A stretch of DNA of 64,000 bases from an uncultured Clostridia bacterium (GTDB lineage Bacteria; Bacillota; Clostridia; Oscillospirales; Acutalibacteraceae), in NCBI GenBank assembly GCA_937892115.1, contig CALAUI010000007.1, positions 1-64,000 on the forward strand, given 5' to 3'. Positions 50,804 to 57,858 of this stretch are shown in pieces. The notes below the pieces were generated by a model. That model had not been told where the DNA came from and searched no databases. It was given only the letters and a program-made list of their open reading frames with translations. A program made the position numbers and the translations under genes. Numbering within the stretch: the first letter of the stretch is position 1; every line of letters begins with the position of its first letter.

Positions 50804-51661
50804 ATGAAAAGCATTATTGACGAAATGTGTTCGTATATAAGAGAAAAGGGCTACAATATTTACGGCGTAAGCGAAATCGTGAACGGAGAGGAAAGGTCAC
50901 AGAGCATCGTTCCCGCTCCGTGGAGTACGGACGTTTATTCCGTGTCAAAATTTGTTACCTCTGCCGCCGTGGGCATTCTTTGGGACAGAGGACTTATTGA
51001 CCTGCACAAGCCCGTTACACAGATGATTGACGGCTGCCCCGAGCCCGCTGAGCCGAAATGGAAAGAGGTTACGGTGCATGACTGCCTGCGGCACAGAACG
51101 GGACTTCTCAGCGGCAATCTTGATATTGATAACGAAGCCGACGAGGGCATAAAGGACTGGCTTCCCTATATTCTCTCTCTGCCCATAGAAGGAGAAAGGG
51201 ATAAGGATTATCATTATAATGACGCCGCATATTATCTTGTCTGCCGCGTAATTGAAAGCATAACGAAAGAAAACGTCTATTCCTTTATTCACCGTGAACT
51301 GCTTTCAAAGCTTGATTTCCGTGAAAGCTCCTGGTCGGTCTGCCCCCGCGGATACACTACCGGCGGCTCCGGCTTCTGCGGGAATGACAGAGACCTTGCA
51401 CGCCTCGGCTCTCTCTGGGTCAATGACGGAGTATATAACGGCAAGGCCCTGCTTTCTCCCGAATACACAAGGTTGAGCCGTGAAGAGGGCTACGGCATAG
51501 CAAAGCGTGAGGATTATCCCGATAACTACTATAAGACAGGCGCATGCGGTCAGATAGTCATTATGCTTCCGGAGGAGAAATATGTGCTTGCGGTCAGAGG
51601 ATATTATTCATCCGATGACAGAACGGAGCTTATCAATAAATTCTTTCCGCCCTGCATTTGA
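50804..51661 (+). CDS. Serine hydrolase of the beta-lactamase (class C/PBP4-like) family
   Basis: 285 residues after GAAGGAG. SxxK is Ser46-Val-Ser-Lys49 in 'VYSVSKFVTSAAVGIL'. The second motif is 'HYNDAAYYLVCRVIE' (YxN region), with 'HDCLRHRTGLLSG' between. A KTG-like triad near the end is 'KTGACGQIVIML'. There is no signal peptide, so a cytosolic esterase or amidase is more likely than a true beta-lactamase. It probably shares an operon with the beta-helix protein. Confidence 0.85.
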   Translation: MKSIIDEMCSYIREKGYNIYGVSEIVNGEERSQSIVPAPWSTDVYSVSKFVTSAAVGILWDRGLIDLHKPVTQMIDGCPEPAEPKWKEVTVHDCLRHRTGLLSGNLDIDNEADEGIKDWLPYILSLPIEGERDKDYHYNDAAYYLVCRVIESITKENVYSFIHRELLSKLDFRESSWSVCPRGYTTGGSGFCGNDRDLARLGSLWVNDGVYNGKALLSPEYTRLSREEGYGIAKREDYPDNYYKTGACGQIVIMLPEEKYVLAVRGYYSSDDRTELINKFFPPCI

Positions 51662-51727
51662 ATGACAAAAAGAAACCCCGAAAACGGTCTGATTATTTTC
51701 GGCTGAAAATTACTTTAGGAGGTCATT

Positions 51728-52240
51728 ATGGGACGAGTATCCGTTAAAGACAATAAAAATATATATCAGCTCAAGCGTGAGGAAGTAGGATATACAAGGG
51801 AGAAGGCAAGTGAGATAACCGGTATTTCTCCCGATAAAATAGAAAAAATCGAAAACAGAGGCGTTGTTCCGTATCCCGAGGAGGTCCTTGCCATGGCAGA
51901 CGGATACAGAGAGCCGGCTCTCTGCAACCATTACTGTTCAAAGGAATGCGCAATCGGTAAGCAGTACGTTCCCGAGGTATCAATCAAGGATTTGCGGCAG
52001 ATTGTGCTTGAAATGATGGTTTCGCTCAACGGTATGCAGAGCAAGCAGAACCGTCTTATGGAAATCTCAATTGACAATACGGTAGATGACGACCAGATTG
52101 CTGATTTTATTGATATTCAGAATGAGCTTGAAAAAATATCCGTATTGGTGGAAACGCTTCAGTTCTGGTCGGAGGAAATGCTTGCCGAGGGTAAAATCAA
52201 TAAAGAAAAATATGAAGAAATAAAGGCAAAGCTGAAATAA
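51728..52240 (+). CDS. XRE-type HTH protein
   Basis: 170 residues after TTAGGAGG. Residues 10-60 form the HTH ('NIYQLKREEVGYTREKASEI', 'GISPDKIEKIENRGVVPYPE'). A short conserved segment 'CNHYCSKECAIGKQYV' has three Cys and one His that could bind metal. The C-terminal 70 residues are helical. The target is unknown. It is found between a serine hydrolase and a PHP protein. Confidence 0.8.
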   Translation: MGRVSVKDNKNIYQLKREEVGYTREKASEITGISPDKIEKIENRGVVPYPEEVLAMADGYREPALCNHYCSKECAIGKQYVPEVSIKDLRQIVLEMMVSLNGMQSKQNRLMEISIDNTVDDDQIADFIDIQNELEKISVLVETLQFWSEEMLAEGKINKEKYEEIKAKLK

Positions 52241-52346
52241 TCCGTAGTCTTCGTTTTTTATTACGGATATGTATTGAAGAACGGAAATGATTGTGATAGC
52301 ATATTTTGTACAGATATTATAATTTACGGTGAAAGGGTGTTTACAA

Positions 52347-53381
52347 ATGAAAAAAATACTTATTGATGAAAAGCTGAATTTTTACCGTGCCAATCTCCAT
52401 TGTCATTCCACGATATCCGACGGAAGAAAGACTCCCGAGGAGCTCAAGTGTGACTACATGAAGAACGGTTACTCCGTCATTGCTTATACCGACCACGATA
52501 TCTACGTCAATCACGATGACCTGACAGACGGAAATTTCGTTGCTCTTAACGGTTATGAGCTTGATGTAAGCTGCAGGAGCGAGGAAGAGCTTGAGGACGG
52601 CAAGACCTGTCATCTGTGCTATATCGCTCTTGACAAAGAAAACGACCTTTCGCTTTGCTTCAATAAAGATAAATACGTAATGCCCAACGGAAAGAAATAT
52701 ATTGACAGTCAGCATTATCTCGGCACGCCCGATTACGAGAGAGTATATTCCGAAGAGGGCGTAAACGAAATGATTGCGCTGGGCAGGGAAAACGGCTTCT
52801 TTGTAACCTACAATCATCCTACCTGGTCTCTTGAAAGCTATCCTCAGTATTCACGCTACAGAGGAATGAACGCAATGGAAATATACAGCTTCGCAAGTGA
52901 AGTGGCGGGCTGGGATGACGACAACGGTCATTGCTACGACGATTTACTGAATCTCGGCAACAGAATTTTCTGCATCGCGACCGATGACAATCATAACAGA
53001 GTTCCCGATACCGACCCCCGCTGCGGCTCATACGGCGGATATACTGTTATAAATGCTCCCGAGCTTGAGTACTCCGCAATCACGAAGGCACTTGTCGACG
53101 GCAGCTTCTATTCATCAACGGGAAATTACATTAAAAAAGGTCCCGAAATCAAATCCCTCGTTTATGAAGACGGAAAGGTTACTATCAAGACCTCCGAAGC
53201 CCGCCAGATTATGATAATGCACAATATCCGCAGATGCTCATGCGAGAATGCTCTTGACGGAGAAAGCATTACCGGGGCAACCTTCGACGTTGAAAATGCC
53301 AAGTGGTTCCGTATTGTGGTAATTGACAATTACGGCTTCAAGGCATATACAAACGCCTATTTTATTGATGAACTCAAATAA
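52347..53381 (+). CDS. PHP domain phosphoesterase
   Basis: 344 residues from ATG 52347 after AAAGGGTG. Metal-binding blocks are 'YRANLHCHSTISDGRKTPEE' (His18, His20), 'SVIAYTDHDIYVNH', 'FFVTYNHPTWSLE' and 'IFCIATDDNHNRVPDTD'. A C-terminal beta-rich domain follows (about 260-344). It is distinct from the PHP protein at 6173. The likely role is hydrolysis of a small phosphoester; the substrate is unknown. It ends at a strong terminator. Confidence 0.85.
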   Translation: MKKILIDEKLNFYRANLHCHSTISDGRKTPEELKCDYMKNGYSVIAYTDHDIYVNHDDLTDGNFVALNGYELDVSCRSEEELEDGKTCHLCYIALDKENDLSLCFNKDKYVMPNGKKYIDSQHYLGTPDYERVYSEEGVNEMIALGRENGFFVTYNHPTWSLESYPQYSRYRGMNAMEIYSFASEVAGWDDDNGHCYDDLLNLGNRIFCIATDDNHNRVPDTDPRCGSYGGYTVINAPELEYSAITKALVDGSFYSSTGNYIKKGPEIKSLVYEDGKVTIKTSEARQIMIMHNIRRCSCENALDGESITGATFDVENAKWFRIVVIDNYGFKAYTNAYFIDELK

Positions 53382-53382
53382 A

Positions 53383-53425
53383 AAAAGATGTGGTGAAATA
53401 TAAAAGTTTCATCACATCTTTTTTA
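53383..53425. terminator. Bidirectional terminator
   Basis: A 13-bp stem with one G-U pair (AGATGTGGTGAAA with TTTCATCACATCT), an A-run before and a T-run after, between the PHP gene and the convergent XRE gene. Confidence 0.9.
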
Positions 53426-53435
53426 ATGATAAAAA

Positions 53436-53687
53436 TTATTTATTTGAGATGCCAACAAGTTCATCAAATGTTGTATCTAAAACATTACAAAATGCTAACA
53501 ATTCAATATCTGTCACAAATCGTTTACCTGCTTCAATTCGCTGTATGGCATTTTTATCAATATTCAGTCCTATAAGCTGCAACTTATCAGCAAGTTCACG
53601 TTGAGATATTTTCATTTCTTTACGTATTTTAGATATTGTTTGACCACAAATATTATTTTTATTGTTATCGGCTTTGTTTATAAACAT
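53436..53687 (-). CDS. XRE-type HTH repressor
   Basis: 83 residues from ATG 53687, seven bases after GAGGG; the open frame extends to 53768 into the palindrome, but upstream ATGs lack a ribosome binding site. The HTH is 'TISKIRKEMKISQRELADKL' and 'GLNIDKNAIQRIEAGKRFVT'. It is divergent from two zinc-ribbon genes. The 35-bp palindrome between them is its probable operator, so it likely represses both directions. Confidence 0.88.
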   Translation of the reverse strand: MFINKADNNKNNICGQTISKIRKEMKISQRELADKLQLIGLNIDKNAIQRIEAGKRFVTDIELLAFCNVLDTTFDELVGISNK

Positions 53688-53718
53688 ACATTGTCCCTCA
53701 CTTTTTGACATTTTGTGC

Positions 53719-53747
53719 TTGTCAATGAGAAAATTATATGTTATAAA
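53719..53747 (+). promoter_or_regulatory. Promoter of the zinc-ribbon pair
   Basis: TTGTCA (53719-53724), 17-base spacer, TATAAA (53742-53747). The predicted start of transcription falls at the left edge of the palindrome. Confidence 0.6.
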
Positions 53748-53750
53748 TAT

Positions 53751-53785
53751 ATGTAATATGACATTCACTGAATGTCATATTACAT
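53751..53785. promoter_or_regulatory. Perfect 35-bp palindromic operator
   Basis: Arms of 17 bases (53751-53767 and 53769-53785) are exactly complementary around the single central base C53768. The core is TGACATTCA-C-TGAATGTCA. It sits between the divergent XRE and zinc-ribbon genes, downstream of the + promoter. Its length is unusual for a single dimer site. Confidence 0.85.
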
Positions 53786-53813
53786 GAGATAAGACAAAAT
53801 TGGAGGGAAAAGT

Positions 53814-54560
53814 ATGAGTAATACTCAGTGCCCAAATTGCAAAGAAGTGTTTGAAGGGGATGATTTATTTTGTCCTTTATGTGGGGGAAAGCTTGAAGAA
53901 ATAGCATCTGACGGCAAGTTAAATACCATAGAAGGAAAAAATATATCTTGTCCATGCTGCGGAAACGCTGTTGACAGCGATGATTTGTTTTGTAGTACCT
54001 GTGGATTTAAATTCAACTCAAAGGAAAGAACTAATGAATATGATATAAACAATGGAATTGGGTTTGCAAGCAATATGAATAGTACAACAGAATCATATGC
54101 TGATTACTATGCAAAACAGTTGGATAGCGGTAATTCTCAAGTTCCTAAAAATTCTATTGCAAAATCGCTTTCTCTGTATTTCAAAAATTACAAAAATTTC
54201 GAGGGAAGGACAAGACGCTCTGATTTTTTTCAAGCGGTTATAGCTATCTTGCTCATTTGTTTAGTTGGTATAATTGTTCCAATGTTCTTTTCGGAATTTA
54301 ATAAGGAACTTGAGGGAATAGGCAGTTTATTGACAGTGCTGTTTATATTTTTTGCATTAATAAATGTTATTCCGTTGGCAGCTATTTTTTGCAGACGACT
54401 TAATGATGCCGGCTTTCCACTTTTGGTTCTTTTATTAGTCTTTATACCCCCGTTGATAATTGTACTTTTAATAATGTGTACGAAGGATAGTGTTAAAGGT
54501 GCAAATAAACATGGGGAAAGCCCAAAATACCCTAATAATGTATTTATCCCAGAAATATAG
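53814..54560 (+). CDS. Double zinc-ribbon DUF805 membrane protein
   Basis: 248 residues after GGAGG. Two four-Cys ribbons open the protein ('CPNCKEVFEGDDLFCPLCGG' and 'CPCCGNAVDSDDLFCSTCGF'). Residues about 120-245 are DUF805: 'FKNYKNFEGRTRRSDFFQAV', membrane segments, 'AIFCRRLNDAGFPLLVLLLV' and 'CTKDSVKGANKHGESPKYP'. DUF805 function is unknown. The gene is AT-rich and pairs with the next zinc-ribbon gene under the XRE operator. Confidence 0.88.
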   Translation: MSNTQCPNCKEVFEGDDLFCPLCGGKLEEIASDGKLNTIEGKNISCPCCGNAVDSDDLFCSTCGFKFNSKERTNEYDINNGIGFASNMNSTTESYADYYAKQLDSGNSQVPKNSIAKSLSLYFKNYKNFEGRTRRSDFFQAVIAILLICLVGIIVPMFFSEFNKELEGIGSLLTVLFIFFALINVIPLAAIFCRRLNDAGFPLLVLLLVFIPPLIIVLLIMCTKDSVKGANKHGESPKYPNNVFIPEI

Positions 54561-54577
54561 TGAGAGGAGAAAACTAA

Positions 54578-55426
54578 ATGTTTTGTACCAAATGCGGCTC
54601 TAAACTAGGAGAAGATTGCTCTTTTTGCCCTAAATGTGGTGCACCAGTTAAGGCGAGATATTTTGAAAATGAGAGTAAAGAAATGTATCGCGGAAGAGTA
54701 AAGCAGTGTAAATATTGTGGTGGTCCGCTTGGTGAAGGAACCACAATTTGTCCAACATGCGGAGCTAAAATTGGAAATGATGTTGCTAAATCAAGTGTTA
54801 GAGACTTACGAGAACAGCTTATGGCAATTGAATCTACGCGCCAAACAAGAGGTGGTATCACTTCAGCGTTAAGTGGTGTTAACAAAGCTGATGAGATAAA
54901 GCTTAGTTTGATAAGGAACTATCCTATTCCAAATAACATGTCAGATATACTTGAGTTTGCTTTGTTTGCTCTCCAAAATATAAACGTAGATTTGTCAAAA
55001 CAGACATTTGCCAAGACCACATCAAGAACAATCAATTCACTTATTGGTGCACGAAGTGCAAGTGTTGAAACGACAATAAGTGATGCATGGGTTTCAAAAG
55101 CGGAAGAGTGTTATAATCAGGCTGCTGTTTATTTTTATGATGAACCTGAGTTTCTTAGACTTGAAAATATGTATTTAGCAAAAATGAAAGCACTCGGCAG
55201 AACCGTAATGAAGTATAATATTGTAAAAAGCACTAACATTACCTCGAATGGTAATGAATCTGTAAATAATAATTTCAATGCAGGGACGCCAAACAAATTT
55301 ATCGGAACAATAAATGATATTGGCGAAACCATTAAGGAAAAATGGGATGGGGTTACAGAAAATAGTGAACCTGTAAATAAAAGTGCTGATAAGTCGATTT
55401 CATTTTTTAGAGAAGAGATTGATTGA
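54578..55426 (+). CDS. Double zinc-ribbon protein of unknown function
   Basis: 282 residues after GAGAGGAG, 17 bases from the DUF805 stop. Ribbons: 'FCTKCGSKLGEDCSFCPKCG' and 'QCKYCGGPLGEGTTICPTCG'. The remainder is mostly helical, with 'SVRDLREQLMAIESTRQTRG' and a region 'SKAEECYNQAAVYFYDEPEF' that may be a helical repeat. There is no membrane segment. I do not recognise the C-terminal part. It is cotranscribed with the DUF805 gene. Confidence 0.7.
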   Translation: MFCTKCGSKLGEDCSFCPKCGAPVKARYFENESKEMYRGRVKQCKYCGGPLGEGTTICPTCGAKIGNDVAKSSVRDLREQLMAIESTRQTRGGITSALSGVNKADEIKLSLIRNYPIPNNMSDILEFALFALQNINVDLSKQTFAKTTSRTINSLIGARSASVETTISDAWVSKAEECYNQAAVYFYDEPEFLRLENMYLAKMKALGRTVMKYNIVKSTNITSNGNESVNNNFNAGTPNKFIGTINDIGETIKEKWDGVTENSEPVNKSADKSISFFREEID

Positions 55427-55440
55427 TAACAGTGACGTAT

Positions 55441-55476
55441 AAAAGCCGATGCACTATCAAAGTGCATCGGCTTTTT
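55441..55476. terminator. Bidirectional terminator
   Basis: AAAAGCCGATGCACT pairs with AGTGCATCGGCTTTT around ATCAA, between convergent genes. Confidence 0.92.
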
Positions 55477-55527
55477 GTGCGCGAATAAATGTGTTGACTA
55501 TACAATAATTTGTGCTTGCATTATCTT

Positions 55528-56208
55528 TTACCGGGCAAGAATACAGTATTTGAAAATACCTACAAACTGCAGGATACTGCCGGCAAGTATGAACAGATGA
55601 AAGATACTGTGCATATATTTTTTAGTGATGCCCATTTTGAAGAATATCATGCCCGCGGTGTAGGCGATACCGCCGATTAAAAGCCAGAATAAAAAGCGGA
55701 TTCCGTAGGTGAGCATCATGGGCTTGAAGGCAAACAGTGCGCACCAGCCGACGATGAAGTAACAGCTCATGGCAATCGGTGCGTATTTATGAAAATCAAT
55801 GGCAGTGAAGGTGACACCGAAAGCGGTAATAATGGGCAGTACGATAATATAAACGAGAAACAGAGTGGGATGCTGTTTTCTTATCCCCGTCATCAGAATC
55901 GGCATATACGTTCCGAGAATAAGGGCATATATCGTGCAGTGGTCAAGCACCTGAAAGACCTTTTTGGGCATTTCGGATTTTAGACCGTGATAAATTGCGG
56001 ATACGGAATACAGAAAAATCATCATCGCGCCGTAAATTACTCCGCTGACTACTCCGCTGTAATTTTTTCTCAATGCACCGAAAACCGCGCAAAGTACAAG
56101 TACGAGAATACCGAATACGCCGCCAACAATATGGGAAGTCATATTGAATATCTCTTCTCCGCGGGTATATGAAGGCAGTTTTCTCTTTGAAAGAGGTGTT
56201 CTCAGCAA
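55528..56208 (-). CDS. trhA: Hemolysin III family (PAQR-type) membrane protein
   Basis: 226 residues with seven membrane segments. Family motifs: 'RGEEIFNMTSHIVGGVFGIL', 'YGAMMIFLYSVSAIYHGLKS', 'VFQVLDHCTIYALILGTYMP' and 'HSIFHLFILAGSILQFVGIF'. The conserved Ser, His and Asp form the presumed Zn-hydrolase site. Bacterial members (TrhA/YqfA) influence membrane lipid homeostasis. It stands alone and is divergent from the HTH gene at 56427. Confidence 0.92.
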   Translation of the reverse strand: MLRTPLSKRKLPSYTRGEEIFNMTSHIVGGVFGILVLVLCAVFGALRKNYSGVVSGVIYGAMMIFLYSVSAIYHGLKSEMPKKVFQVLDHCTIYALILGTYMPILMTGIRKQHPTLFLVYIIVLPIITAFGVTFTAIDFHKYAPIAMSCYFIVGWCALFAFKPMMLTYGIRFLFWLLIGGIAYTAGMIFFKMGITKKYMHSIFHLFILAGSILQFVGIFKYCILAR

Positions 56209-56290
56209 ATAATCATCTCCTTGAATTTTTCCTTCGCATACATTATATCCGACAGCCGTTCCGGGGGCAACCTACTGAACGAAATGAAAC

Positions 56291-56346
56291 TCTACCCGCA
56301 AAAATGAGACTCTACTGCGCCGAAAATCGCCTCTACTCACAGTAGA
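56291..56346. promoter_or_regulatory. Phased TCTAC motifs upstream of the HTH gene
   Basis: TCTACC (56291), TCTACT (56311) and TCTACT (56332) recur at 20- and 21-base spacing, two helical turns. The last forms an inverted repeat TCTACT-CAC-AGTAGA (56332-56346). They are a possible regulator binding array upstream of the promoter at 56371. Confidence 0.45.
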
Positions 56347-56370
56347 ACTCAACAATATCAAGGGTTTTGC

Positions 56371-56398
56371 TTGATTTTTGACTGAAAATGTGTATAAT
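56371..56398 (+). promoter_or_regulatory. Promoter of the HTH membrane regulator
   Basis: TTGATT (56371-56376), 16-base spacer, TATAAT (56393-56398), preceded by TG. Confidence 0.6.
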
Positions 56399-56426
56399 AA
56401 ATAAAAACGAAACGAAACAGGTGATA

Positions 56427-57041
56427 ATGTTGCAGGAGCAGGACCTGAGAAAAACCATTGCAGAAAAAATCACACATTACCGCAGACATGCAGGGCTTAC
56501 TCAGAGCCAGCTTGCGGAGAAACTGAATTATTCCGATAAATCCGTTTCAAAGTGGGAGAGAGGTGAAGGCCTGCCGGATGTAATCGTTCTTTGCCGGATG
56601 GCAGAGCTTTTCGGCGTTACTCTTGATGACCTTACCGCTATGGAAAAACCGGCGGTAATCCCCTTGAATATTAAAAAATCAAGACGCAGGATAATTACCG
56701 CACTTGCAGTGCTCCTGGCGTGGCTTGCGGCATCGGCGGCATTTTTTACTCTGAAGATGCTTGATGTTTTCATTGACTGGAGTTTCTTTGATAAGAGCTG
56801 GCTGATGTTTATATACGCCATACCCGTTTCATTCATCGTACTGACCGTGTTCAGCTGTATGTGGTACAGAACTCCTTTCCGTATTTTCAGCGTCAGCGGC
56901 ATAATCTGGAGCTTATTCCTTTCAATCCGTCTTTCCGTTTCGGTGGAAGCACTCAATTATCTGCTGATAGTCTGTATTATTCTTCAGGTAATGACGGTTC
57001 TCTGGTTTTTCCTCAGAGCCAAGGGAAAGCATGTAAAATGA
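56427..57041 (+). CDS. XRE-type HTH regulator with C-terminal membrane domain
   Basis: 204 residues from ATG 56427 after AGGTGATA; the upstream in-frame ATG at 56388 lies inside the -10 box. The HTH is 'ITHYRRHAGLTQSQLAEKLN' and 'YSDKSVSKWERGEGLPDVIV'. After a linker, four hydrophobic segments follow ('IITALAVLLAWLAASAAFFT', 'FSVSGIIWSLFLSIRLSVSV'). Membrane-tethered XRE proteins of this design are common in Firmicutes and may sense envelope conditions. The next two small genes probably belong to the same transcript. Confidence 0.85.
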   Translation: MLQEQDLRKTIAEKITHYRRHAGLTQSQLAEKLNYSDKSVSKWERGEGLPDVIVLCRMAELFGVTLDDLTAMEKPAVIPLNIKKSRRRIITALAVLLAWLAASAAFFTLKMLDVFIDWSFFDKSWLMFIYAIPVSFIVLTVFSCMWYRTPFRIFSVSGIIWSLFLSIRLSVSVEALNYLLIVCIILQVMTVLWFFLRAKGKHVK

Positions 57042-57058
57042 AAGGTGAGGTGGATTAA

Positions 57059-57430
57059 ATGCAGGAATCAGGCGAAATGTATCTTGAGACCATCCTCATT
57101 CTCGGTAAAAAACAAAATAAAGTCAGAGCCGTTGATATCGTAGACGAGATGGGCTTCTCAAAGCCCTCCGTCAGCAGAGCAATGGCAAAGCTTAAGACCG
57201 ATGAATGCATCATAGTTGATTCGGCAGGTTATATTGCACTTACCGAAAAAGGCAGAGGAATAGCGGAAAAAATATATGAACGTCATCAGCTTCTCTCCGA
57301 AATACTGATATCGCTCGGTGTTGATGCGACCACCGCGGCGGAGGATGCCTGCAAAATGGAGCATGATATCAGCGACGAGTCCCTTGAGGCAATCAAGAGG
57401 TCATTTGCGGGAAAGCTGAAAAAGGAGTGA
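57059..57430 (+). CDS. DtxR/MntR family metal-dependent regulator
   Basis: 123 residues after AAGGTGAGG. The winged HTH is 'YLETILILGKKQNKVRAVDI' and 'MGFSKPSVSRAMAKLKTDEC', followed by the dimerisation/metal region 'ERHQLLSEILISLGVDA' and 'AEDACKMEHDISDESLEAIK'. Cys, Glu and His in CKMEHDIS match metal ligands of the family. The length fits the short MntR-type without an SH3 domain. It may control manganese or iron uptake; no such transporter lies in the window. Confidence 0.9.
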   Translation: MQESGEMYLETILILGKKQNKVRAVDIVDEMGFSKPSVSRAMAKLKTDECIIVDSAGYIALTEKGRGIAEKIYERHQLLSEILISLGVDATTAAEDACKMEHDISDESLEAIKRSFAGKLKKE

Positions 57431-57439
57431 TTTAACCGT

Positions 57440-57784
57440 ATGAAAAAGAGAATACTTGCTTACAGAAAAAGAATTGATGCCTGCCTTTCGGGTGAAATCG
57501 TGATTGACGACTGGAGAGTGCTGCTTGAAGAGCATCTTATCCAGATTGGCTTCTTCCAGCACGAAAGACTTATCCATCTGATAGTGACCGTGCTCTTTGC
57601 GATTATGACGGTTGCGGTACTGCTGGTACTTGTCGTTACCGAATATATGCCGCTTGTCATACTTCTTTTCCTTCTTTTCGTTCTGCTTATTCCCTACATA
57701 AAGCACTATTATCTGCTTGAAAACGAAACGCAGAAAATGTATAAGCAGTATGACGAAATGCTGAGGAGAATCAACGGCAAATAA
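57440..57784 (+). CDS. Small two-helix membrane protein
   Basis: 114 residues, nine bases after the DtxR-type gene. Two adjacent membrane segments lie at about 46-88 ('LIVTVLFAIMTVAVLLVLVV', 'LVILLFLLFVLLIPYIKHYY'), with basic ends. The function is unknown. Its position in an operon with a metal regulator is the only clue. Confidence 0.75.
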   Translation: MKKRILAYRKRIDACLSGEIVIDDWRVLLEEHLIQIGFFQHERLIHLIVTVLFAIMTVAVLLVLVVTEYMPLVILLFLLFVLLIPYIKHYYLLENETQKMYKQYDEMLRRINGK

Positions 57785-57808
57785 TACCGCGTAATTTCAT
57801 ATAAAAGC

Positions 57809-57846
57809 AATACGGATACCCCGAAAGGAGTATCCGTATTTTTTTG
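57809..57846 (+). terminator. Rho-independent terminator
   Basis: AATACGGATAC-C-CC pairs with GG-A-GTATCCGTATT around GAAA, one mismatch, with a T-run. It lies between convergent genes. Confidence 0.9.
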
Positions 57847-57858
57847 CTTTGTTTTATT

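Noticed and set aside
50804..51661. Antibiotic-resistance beta-lactamase
   Set aside because: SxxK and YxN motifs are present, but there is no signal peptide and the context is metabolic; this fold is widespread in esterases and amidases.
56291..56346. TCTAC repeats as a CRISPR array
   Set aside because: Repeat unit is only 6 bases and only three copies exist, with no cas genes.
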